The notes under the pieces: model-generated
Seen by the model: the letters and a program-made list of their open reading frames with translations, nothing else
Told to the model about the DNA's origin: nothing
Databases searched by the model: none
Program-made: the position numbers and the translations under genes
NCBI GenBank assembly: GCA_015055605.1
Contig: SVHV01000003.1
Coordinates: forward strand, 1 to 64,000
DNA length: 64,000 nt
Origin: Clostridiales bacterium
Lineage (GTDB): Bacteria; Bacillota; Clostridia; Christensenellales; UBA1242
Reading direction: 5' to 3'
In this document: positions 27,925 to 35,885 of the stretch, piece by piece
Layout of the letters: the number at the start of each line of letters is the position of its first letter
How positions within the stretch are numbered: the first letter of the stretch is position 1

Positions 27925-27985
27925 TTTGTGGTCTTTAATACACTATTATTTTAACATAATAAACACAGTATTTCAAGACCACAAA
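27925..27985. promoter_or_regulatory. Inverted repeat flanking the promoter of the 1229-aa gene
   Basis: Perfect 11-base arms TTTGTGGTCTT (27925-27935) and AAGACCACAAA (27975-27985) are 39 bp apart. One arm touches the -35 and the other lies at about +6 to +16. The layout fits a two-site operator or a long-loop RNA hairpin on read-through transcripts. Confidence 0.6.
27948..27976 (-). promoter_or_regulatory. Promoter of the 1229-aa gene
   Basis: Minus-strand -35 TTGAAA (27971-27976), 17-bp spacer, -10 TAAAAT (27948-27953) with an extended TG element (TGTTAAAAT). Confidence 0.7.
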
Positions 27986-27996
27986 AATCACACCCA

Positions 27997-30900
27997 CTAG
28001 AATACTATTTGCTCCGATTTCTTTCTTTTGAAATAATCTAAGAACATTTTTTGAATATCATCAACTGCTGACTTATAGAATGAGTCATTGTTTAGTTTTT
28101 CGTAAACTTCTTCTGCTGTCTTTGCGTGTTTTACACTAGCCATTACAGTAGAAATTGCCTCTCCTAATTCTAGCGTTGTACCATCTTCCGAAAGAGTTGA
28201 GAATTTCATAATCAAATTAACACCCAATTCTTCTCCACTTAAGTCTTCTACTGCTGTTCTAATATCTCTAGCAGCCTCTCCCAAAAGAGCTGTGTTTTTC
28301 AATTCATTGAATATAAACTCAAAGGAATCAGTCTCAGCGCCCTTGTCCATAATATATCTGAATATATATTGTTGGAAAAGTCCTCTAATATTACATTTGA
28401 TTGTGTGTCCTATAGGCAATTTAATTTCAAATGTGTTAGCCTCTATAGAATCACTTATCTCACCCACAATATCGAGAACATCAGCTACATCTTTCATATC
28501 CTCTCTAAGTAAAGGATCTGACTCTTGTTCTATTGCTTGAATAAATCCTTGTCTAATACCGGCATAGATTACATCAATATTGTGAATATCTGTACCCAAT
28601 GGTTTTTGTTTCTTGTCTTGAGTCTCCTCAGAACCATCAGCAAATCTAACATTGTCTCTTTCTTCGTCATTGACAACTATATCCAATTCAAAATACTTAG
28701 CAGTTTCTATCTCATATCCATTTAATCTGCTACTATCTTTGATTTTCTCTATCAAGAAGGTTCTCATTTCTCTCTTGATTTTCTCAAATTCGTCAGCAAA
28801 TGCTTTGGAAACAATTCTCTCATCAGAACCATACTCTGTTACAAGTTGTGTTGCAGCATAATACCTAAACAAATTAATATATGCATTAACCATCTTTCTA
28901 GGACTAGTAAGCTCTGGATGAATTTCTGAATTATCCTCAGACTTTTCAATAAAGTCCTCTTCTATTCTCTTAATAGTATATTTCTTCTCATCTGTAGACC
29001 TTTGTTCAAAGTCAGCAATTAGCCCTATTTCTTCAACAATATATAACATCTTATTGAAGAAGATTAGATATTGCTTGTCAAGTTTTGCAACAAAATCTTG
29101 ATATCTATCCACAGTCTGAGTCATGATAGACCTAATAACAGAAGTAATCATACTAATAGTCGCTTCATCAACACCCTTAAACATTGTATTAATCTTCTGA
29201 AGATTTAGCATATTGTTTTCATAGAAATCTTCTTTTAGTTTAGCCTTTGTTGGGTCAACACCATATTTGATTCCAAATGCTAATTGAAGAGCATATTCTT
29301 TAGCCTTGTCCTTATTTACAATAAATGATTTCCTTAAGAACCACTCTTCATCTTCGTAATCTGATGGAGCCCATTCTGAAGTATTATATGCAATAGCTGT
29401 TTCTTCCTGCTTAGTTTCAACCTTCTTCACTTCTCCAGGCTCATAAGTTAACCTTAGAATATCCACTAAGTTTTCCATAAACTTAACACCACCTTGTAGT
29501 GGACCTGGCTTCATTCTAAGAAGTAGCTTATTATGTGAACCATTAAATGTATACAGTGTTCCAAATAAGTTTGTTACATCATTATTTAAATCATCAAATA
29601 GAGAGCTATTTCTCTTAGTGATTAATGAATTTTGCTCTGCAGTTAAAGTATATCCTGCTCTAAGATTTAGGTCTGCCTGTTCTTTTTGTCCAAAATAAAC
29701 ATTTCTAGGATATGAAATCAAACCACCATCTTGAGCATCATCTTTTTGAATAAGTACATTCTGCGCAGAAATTGAGAAACTCATATAATCAAGCATTCTC
29801 TTATATATAGAATCACTATCAAGAGCCGCTAATGGCAATTCGCCAGCTTCTAATTTGATAATGAGTGTATCTATATAACTCTGTTTCATTTTACTTGAAT
29901 ATTTATCATAATTCTTAGTAGTCTGTGGATCACCCATAATAATCTTAGCAAGACTACCCAACATGGTGAGTGCCGTCTGAAGATTATCTTTTACATCTGT
30001 AGGTAGAGCAGTTTCTATCTCCTGATTTGCCTTTGCCTCAAATAAGAATTTTAGGAATTCAAAATTAATACTAGATGTAATTTCTTTATAGTCAGAAATT
30101 ACAAGTTGGTTAGCAGATTTATCAATGTGTGACTCTAATTGCACAGATAAATCTTTATCTAAATTAATATTAGCAACTACACTATCTGCCAAATCTAAAT
30201 TAGACCTATGTAAACTAGCTTTAAGAGCTCTGTACTTAATATCGGTTACCATATCATCTGGGGTGATTCCTGCAGACTGTTTACTTGCCACATAAGTATT
30301 AAGTAAATTACCCTTCGTCTCAATCAAATACTTATATCTCTCATAAGTTGCAAATGCCTCTAGATAATTACCGTAAACATTGACACCGTCTTTTTGATAT
30401 GCAACAAGGTATGGAATAATAGATGGTTCAACGCCACCCATGCTCTCTGTAGACTCATATTCGTGAGAATTATCATACATTGTAGGCATCTGCATAAAGC
30501 CATTAGCTGGAGCATTGTTAGATACCACATTTTCAGAATCATTCTCATCGTCTTCATCATCTTCTTCATCACCAAAGTCGATACTATCTATGTCAAGTTC
30601 TTCGTCATTAAGCTCAGATGCAACCATTTTTGAGAAAATATCAGGTTCAGGAGTTTTTTCTTCTTTATCTTTAGACTTAGACTTCTTTTTAGGTTTCTTA
30701 GTTACAACTTCTTCTTCGTCATCTTCATCATAGTCGTCATCATAATCATCTTCTTCATCATAATCATATTCGACTCTATTTTTACGCCTATTCCTTCTCT
30801 CTAGTTCCCTCTTTTTATCCTCTAACAATAACTCTATCAGTTCTCTAGTTAAGTCATTATCCAAAGGTGAACTGGTTGCAGCATTGACAGCAGTAACTGC

Positions 30901-32832
30901 AGTGAGATTATTATTAACTTTCTCTAAAACTTCAGTAGTTAATCCCATGCTCTGAACTTCTTTATCCAAAGCATCTTCTTTAGCCTTAATCTCGGACTCA
31001 AGTTTAGTTTTTCTAACATAATCTTTATAGAGTTTTAGTTTCTTGAGTTCTCCCCTAATGTCACTATAATCAACAGGCTCGTCATCAGCGTCAACCTCTC
31101 TACATAGAGCATCTATCTCTTTATCAATCTCGTTTACTGTAAATTGTTTCTTGATGTCTTTCTTGCTCTGAGTTCCATTAAGCACAATTTTGGTTTTGTC
31201 AATTTTCATCGTAGGCTCAATGGCAGTTGCAAGCATATCCCTAACAGAATTTAAAATTTCTTCTACAGGAACAGGCTTCTTCTGAAGTTTAGCCTTCTCT
31301 TTCTTAAGCTTAATATCTGTACCAACCAAATCATCATAATACTTAGAAAGAGATAGAACTCTTCTAAAGTTGTTTTTGGAAGACACATAATCGGTATTTG
31401 CTTTTGCAAATTCTTCCGACTTGAGTTTATCTTGAACTTTATCTAATTGTTTTTGATAATATTTAATTTCTTTTGCTTTTTCTTCATCTGGATTTTTAGA
31501 AAGCTTAGCGATTTGCTTTTCGTAATCTTTCTTTTTCTCTTCGTATTCTTTTCTCTGTTCATCAAGGACACGATAAATTCTATTCTTCATCATATAATCC
31601 AGTGATATTTCATCAGTTATATCCTGATTATATGACCTCAACTCTTGTAAGGTATTATGAAGAGCACTAACTGTTCTAAAAGACACATCTTCTATCTTCT
31701 CTAGATACTTCGCCTCATCACCCAAAGCATGTAGGTCTATATCTAAACCAAAGTCTTTAGAAATGTTACCAGCCTTATAGTCAGCATTTTTGATTTGTGC
31801 AGAGGTGAGAATTTTATTTTCATTGAGAATCTCTGATAATGTATTGCCTATAACCAACCTTCTAGCCATTAGGTCATGTGCACCTATTATCATAGATATT
31901 TCTTCTTCTTTTTCTGCAGTTCTTTCCTTCTTAAAATTCTGCCATGCTTTTGAGTGTCTACTATAAGCTTTGATAATATTCTTAAAGTATAACGATGGGT
32001 CTTTTGCAGAAACAGAATCACCAAATAAATCTTTTAATTCTTCTGCAGTAGCCCCCTCAATACCAAGACTAGTTTCTGCCTCTTTGATATAATCGGCAAA
32101 AACCTGACTAGGAGTGATAAACTTTCTGGACTCCATCGGCTTATTTAAGAAATCATTGATATATTTATTACAGGTCTTTTTAGATAAAGAAAATGCTTTT
32201 TCTGTTTTGCCAACAAAATACTTAATACCATTACCATTTTTGTTCTTTACAATACTATAAGTTCCTAAATCATCCTTATCTACTGTAATACCAACATATT
32301 CAATGGCTGCAAGGATATCATTGTCCTGCTCTTCTTTACTCTTCTTGCCCTTACTCTCAGACTTAATGGTCACCTCTGGAGTAATACTCTCGGTAATCTC
32401 TGATGCAGTATGCATATCAATTTGAGATAAGGTTTCTCTAGTATTTAAAATAGGTAAATACTTCTTGAGAGCATAGTTATAAGCCTCTACTTTAACAATC
32501 TCAGACTTAGCATTCTTTCCCTCGTTTTCTAGCCACTCAATATTCTTAAGGAGTTTTCCTCTCCTTCTAAGAATCTTCACAACCAAAAGCAAGTCTTTTA
32601 CAGAAAAACCATTCATAGATTTTAGTTCATTAGGCAATTCAGCATACTCTCTAGCAGGCTGTTCTCCTTCTGTTTGAGCAGACTTTTTCTTTTTACCATA
32701 GTTTTTTATATAATCTTTAATAAGCAAAAGAAGCCTATCCTTATCGGTAGGCCACAAAAACCAAATATTCTTAAACTTATCAGGTCTATTATTTAGTTTT
32801 TTAAATTCCATTTTTTCATTTTTTATAACCAC
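27997..32832 (-). CDS. 1611-aa giant helical protein, T4SS-cluster paralog family
   Basis: The largest gene here; function unknown. It starts 38 bp after virB4, probably at a GTG with GGAG 6 bases upstream. Visible parts: a basic N-terminus; a block at about 171-256 (DNDILAAIEYVGI...GTYSIV, then FITPSQVFADYI) that matches the 1229-aa protein's NADLISAFAYMGI...GTYDYV and TITPKGLFKYFV; long charged coiled coils to 685; a very acidic D/E/Y/K low-complexity segment (about 688-775); and a helical C-terminal half containing RMKPGPLQGGVKFMENLVDIL, the counterpart of LQPYNIKAGLKFLDQIMDAF in the two smaller paralogs. No signal peptide, membrane helix or nucleotide-binding motif was seen. Cotranscription with virB4 suggests it is part of, or handled by, the secretion machine. 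Confidence 0.75.
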   Translation of the reverse strand: MVIKNEKMEFKKLNNRPDKFKNIWFLWPTDKDRLLLLIKDYIKNYGKKKKSAQTEGEQPAREYAELPNELKSMNGFSVKDLLLVVKILRRRGKLLKNIEWLENEGKNAKSEIVKVEAYNYALKKYLPILNTRETLSQIDMHTASEITESITPEVTIKSESKGKKSKEEQDNDILAAIEYVGITVDKDDLGTYSIVKNKNGNGIKYFVGKTEKAFSLSKKTCNKYINDFLNKPMESRKFITPSQVFADYIKEAETSLGIEGATAEELKDLFGDSVSAKDPSLYFKNIIKAYSRHSKAWQNFKKERTAEKEEEISMIIGAHDLMARRLVIGNTLSEILNENKILTSAQIKNADYKAGNISKDFGLDIDLHALGDEAKYLEKIEDVSFRTVSALHNTLQELRSYNQDITDEISLDYMMKNRIYRVLDEQRKEYEEKKKDYEKQIAKLSKNPDEEKAKEIKYYQKQLDKVQDKLKSEEFAKANTDYVSSKNNFRRVLSLSKYYDDLVGTDIKLKKEKAKLQKKPVPVEEILNSVRDMLATAIEPTMKIDKTKIVLNGTQSKKDIKKQFTVNEIDKEIDALCREVDADDEPVDYSDIRGELKKLKLYKDYVRKTKLESEIKAKEDALDKEVQSMGLTTEVLEKVNNNLTAVTAVNAATSSPLDNDLTRELIELLLEDKKRELERRNRRKNRVEYDYDEEDDYDDDYDEDDEEEVVTKKPKKKSKSKDKEEKTPEPDIFSKMVASELNDEELDIDSIDFGDEEDDEDDENDSENVVSNNAPANGFMQMPTMYDNSHEYESTESMGGVEPSIIPYLVAYQKDGVNVYGNYLEAFATYERYKYLIETKGNLLNTYVASKQSAGITPDDMVTDIKYRALKASLHRSNLDLADSVVANINLDKDLSVQLESHIDKSANQLVISDYKEITSSINFEFLKFLFEAKANQEIETALPTDVKDNLQTALTMLGSLAKIIMGDPQTTKNYDKYSSKMKQSYIDTLIIKLEAGELPLAALDSDSIYKRMLDYMSFSISAQNVLIQKDDAQDGGLISYPRNVYFGQKEQADLNLRAGYTLTAEQNSLITKRNSSLFDDLNNDVTNLFGTLYTFNGSHNKLLLRMKPGPLQGGVKFMENLVDILRLTYEPGEVKKVETKQEETAIAYNTSEWAPSDYEDEEWFLRKSFIVNKDKAKEYALQLAFGIKYGVDPTKAKLKEDFYENNMLNLQKINTMFKGVDEATISMITSVIRSIMTQTVDRYQDFVAKLDKQYLIFFNKMLYIVEEIGLIADFEQRSTDEKKYTIKRIEEDFIEKSEDNSEIHPELTSPRKMVNAYINLFRYYAATQLVTEYGSDERIVSKAFADEFEKIKREMRTFLIEKIKDSSRLNGYEIETAKYFELDIVVNDEERDNVRFADGSEETQDKKQKPLGTDIHNIDVIYAGIRQGFIQAIEQESDPLLREDMKDVADVLDIVGEISDSIEANTFEIKLPIGHTIKCNIRGLFQQYIFRYIMDKGAETDSFEFIFNELKNTALLGEAARDIRTAVEDLSGEELGVNLIMKFSTLSEDGTTLELGEAISTVMASVKHAKTAEEVYEKLNNDSFYKSAVDDIQKMFLDYFKRKKSEQIVF

Positions 32833-32870
32833 AGTTTTCTCCAAATATTAATTGAAATTAATGATTAATT

Positions 32871-35558
32871 TTAGTATTCAGTCTGAAGAGCTTTCAAATA
32901 GTTAGGGTTATTAAATAATTCTCTAGTTGTACTTAGAGCTTCAATCTGAACAGTAGTTCTATTCATAGGACCGGTAATTAAGAAACATTGTCCTCTACCA
33001 GCTGTAACGATTGAGTTCTGCTCTTCTTCGTTGATACCACCTGCGTTTCTATATAGCGTAATCAAGTCGTTGATATCGGCTGGTGCAAGTGACATGATTA
33101 TTGAATATTGACATGCGTTGATAACCGCTGTAGATTGCTGAGCAATTTCTTCGGAACCTACGAAGTCTTTAATATTCTGTGTAATAATGATAAGCATTCC
33201 ACTATATTTTCTAATTCTCTTTGCCATCTGAGCCATAAAGTCTAGCGCTATAGGGAATTTCTTATTGATAAATACGTGCGCTTCGTCAACGGCACATATA
33301 ACTCTTCTCTTGTCTTCTTCTGGTGCTTGTTCACCGATATACTTCAAATTAAAGTCACGGTTTTTGATAATCTCACTATCTAAGTATTTAAATACAAGCA
33401 ACATCTGTGCATTTGCGATAATATCGTTTCTGTTAGAAATAAGTGTACGGAACGAGAAACATATAAAGTTTTCGTTTGTTTGAATAGATGTATAACCATT
33501 CCAAAGGTTGGAGTTTCTACCACCTGTACCAAATTTCTCAATAAACATTCTAACTGTTTGTAAGTTTTTGTAGTGATAATCGTTAGTTTCAACTTCAATC
33601 ATATCATCAACCATCTGAATTAGGTCGTCAAATATAGGGAAGTCACTAGCTTTTAGTTCAGATACGTTTACGGTACTATCTATACCAAACTTTCTATAAA
33701 GTGTAGCAATCAATGAGTTCAACATTTCAAAGGCGTCTGTATTGATACCAGGAAGAATCAATCTAAAGAACTGTTCCATGAACTGCAAGTGCTCGTTAAA
33801 TGCGTCTGTAGATTCACCACTTTCTGCCTCAAGTGTTGCATAAATGTGGAAAGGATTAAAGATACCGTTTGTAGAGTTACCTACGTCAATAATTTTACCA
33901 CCTAGGTTATGACATAAAATTTCGTACTCATTTTCCGGGTCCAGAATAAATACTCTCGTATTATCTGCAGCAAAGTTGGTAAGCAATGTTTTGGTACAAT
34001 ATGATTTACCAGAACCAGACTTACCGATAACCATCATGTTACTATTAACTCTTTCATTGTTTCTAGCGAAGAAGTTTGTAAACACTGGATATTGATTGTA
34101 TCCGATATAGATTCCTCTTTGGTCATGAAGTGTTGTTGATACAAATGGGAAACATGCAGCAAGAGATGTTGTATGAATTCCTCTACCATGAGGTTTAGCA
34201 AGTGTATCAAGTCTAGAAATATTACTTGAGATAAATCCGTCTACTTGTCTAGCAAAGTTCTCAGAGAATTTAAAACCATTCTGTCTAAGAATAGCCCTAA
34301 CCTCTTTCTTAACGGCATCTTTTGCAACAATATGAATTGTAGTATTGTAAAGTTGCTCGTTGGCTCCTTTAATACCTTTAAGAAGTTCTTTAAGAGTTTC
34401 AATATGTTGCTCTACATCAATTTTTTCAGAGCTTCTCATATTCTTCTGTTGTTTGATTTCCATCTCCATCAAAGATTTATCTAGGTCTTTCTCAGCCTTA
34501 TATCTATCGATAGGAGAGATATTAACTACAACTCTACTTTCGTCTAATGCAAATAGTGGATAAGCCCATGCATTTGGAACTTCGATAGGATAATCAGTAA
34601 TGGAGAATATTCTATATTTTTCTCCATCAATCTTAGTTGTCTTTAGGTCAAACCTAATCTCATCTGGATATGTCCATGCAGCTTTTTCGTTCATACCCAA
34701 AAGTTCAATTTCTCTTTCGTCAAAGTCTGAACAGTAAGTTGCTTTCATAAATACATAAAGTTTATCACCAGTAACAATCTCTGTATAGATAGGAGTAACA
34801 GAACTCTCTAATGTACTAACAATACCATTTACAGTATTATTAAGTGCGTCTCTATCAGTATCATAAATAACCATATAGAAGTGGTCTTTAATAATCTTCT
34901 CAGTCTGGTTCATAAACTTAAGAGCCTGAAGTCTTTCGTCAAATACCGGGCTTCTACTATCAAGCTCTGCAGCTGTATAGAAACCTTTGTCATACATATC
35001 GTTAATAACATTGAAACGATAGTCTTCATATTTCTCCATCTCATCAAGTATCATAGGTTTCTTAACCTTTACAATACTACATTGTTGATTAAGGTTAAGT
35101 CTCTGCAAGGCTGTTGAGAAAGCATTAATAGTCATATCCTGTTTCTCTTCGGTCAAAAGTCCGAATGACATAGGGTATACTTCGATAACACTACCGTAGT
35201 AATCACCAAACTTTAAGAATCTATCAGTATTAGTGTCATCAAATGGCATAATATTTTTTATATTCTTAGAGCCTGTTGCCTTTTTAGAATAGTATTTATT
35301 GTATGCCATAAACTTGAAAGATAGAAAGAGTGCATTATACATTCTCATACCATCTCCCATTTCTAGGAACATCATAGCATAAGCACCAGCAAAGAATAAT
35401 GCTGCGTAAATGTTATACCATAGTTCACTAAATAAGTTGGTTGTAGCAATAAGAACTGCTACTGCAAGACCAAATACAATAAAAATTGCATCTAGAATTG
35501 TAAAATTTCTAAACACTGTAATCTTTACTTTGGTCTTTCTAGGAATAAATCTCATCAT
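32871..35558 (-). CDS. virB4: PrgI-VirB4 fusion, type IV secretion ATPase
   Basis: An 895-residue energising ATPase of type IV secretion. Residues about 1-75 (FIPRKTKVKITVFRNFTILDAI plus two membrane helices) look like a PrgI/VirB3-type membrane domain fused to the ATPase. The remainder follows VirB4/TraC: Walker A GKSGSGKS near residue 512 followed by FILDPENEYE, Walker B VICAVDEAH near 755, and the IITQN motif further on. It acts at the inner face of the membrane, driving pilus assembly or substrate transfer. It has its own promoter; an ATG-ATG start is preceded by GGAG. It is followed by the giant 1611-aa gene, apparently in the same unit. Confidence 0.93.
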   Translation of the reverse strand: MMRFIPRKTKVKITVFRNFTILDAIFIVFGLAVAVLIATTNLFSELWYNIYAALFFAGAYAMMFLEMGDGMRMYNALFLSFKFMAYNKYYSKKATGSKNIKNIMPFDDTNTDRFLKFGDYYGSVIEVYPMSFGLLTEEKQDMTINAFSTALQRLNLNQQCSIVKVKKPMILDEMEKYEDYRFNVINDMYDKGFYTAAELDSRSPVFDERLQALKFMNQTEKIIKDHFYMVIYDTDRDALNNTVNGIVSTLESSVTPIYTEIVTGDKLYVFMKATYCSDFDEREIELLGMNEKAAWTYPDEIRFDLKTTKIDGEKYRIFSITDYPIEVPNAWAYPLFALDESRVVVNISPIDRYKAEKDLDKSLMEMEIKQQKNMRSSEKIDVEQHIETLKELLKGIKGANEQLYNTTIHIVAKDAVKKEVRAILRQNGFKFSENFARQVDGFISSNISRLDTLAKPHGRGIHTTSLAACFPFVSTTLHDQRGIYIGYNQYPVFTNFFARNNERVNSNMMVIGKSGSGKSYCTKTLLTNFAADNTRVFILDPENEYEILCHNLGGKIIDVGNSTNGIFNPFHIYATLEAESGESTDAFNEHLQFMEQFFRLILPGINTDAFEMLNSLIATLYRKFGIDSTVNVSELKASDFPIFDDLIQMVDDMIEVETNDYHYKNLQTVRMFIEKFGTGGRNSNLWNGYTSIQTNENFICFSFRTLISNRNDIIANAQMLLVFKYLDSEIIKNRDFNLKYIGEQAPEEDKRRVICAVDEAHVFINKKFPIALDFMAQMAKRIRKYSGMLIIITQNIKDFVGSEEIAQQSTAVINACQYSIIMSLAPADINDLITLYRNAGGINEEEQNSIVTAGRGQCFLITGPMNRTTVQIEALSTTRELFNNPNYLKALQTEY

Positions 35559-35649
35559 AACCGTAAATCTCCATTTTTCTATCAGAAACTCTTTGTATTA
35601 GTTTTAGAATTTTCGCCTAAATAATACAAATATATTCTTACTCAAATAT

Positions 35650-35677
35650 AGTATACAACAAACCTAAAATTTAACAA
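35650..35677 (-). promoter_or_regulatory. Promoter of the virB4 unit
   Basis: Minus-strand -35 TTGTTA (35672-35677), 16-bp spacer, -10 TATACT (35650-35655). Confidence 0.6.
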
Positions 35678-35840
35678 AATAAAATAAACAATTATTAAAA
35701 TTTTATTTATAATTTATTATAAATAATAAAAGAGAAATATTGTGGTACAAAAACGATAAAATTCAACACCAAAACACTTTCTATTTATGCAATAAAACAG
35801 TATATTTTTTTCATTAGAATCAGCTTGCAAAACTAACAAA

Positions 35841-35869
35841 AAAGGCAATGCCTAAACGACATTGCCTTT
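35841..35869 (-). terminator. Terminator after the TrbL/VirB6-like gene
   Basis: A 10-bp stem (AAAGGCAATG and CATTGCCTTT) with a T-rich tail on the minus strand, just past the stop at 35886. Confidence 0.88.
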
Positions 35870-35885
35870 ATTTGTTTTTATTAAA

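Larger units (their letters stand above)
35559..35885. other. Intergenic region between virB6-like and virB4 genes
   Basis: About 330 bases without a supported gene. It holds the virB4 promoter (35650-35677), an AT-rich 85-base leader and the terminator of the TrbL/VirB6-like gene. Nothing else was recognised. Confidence 0.7.
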
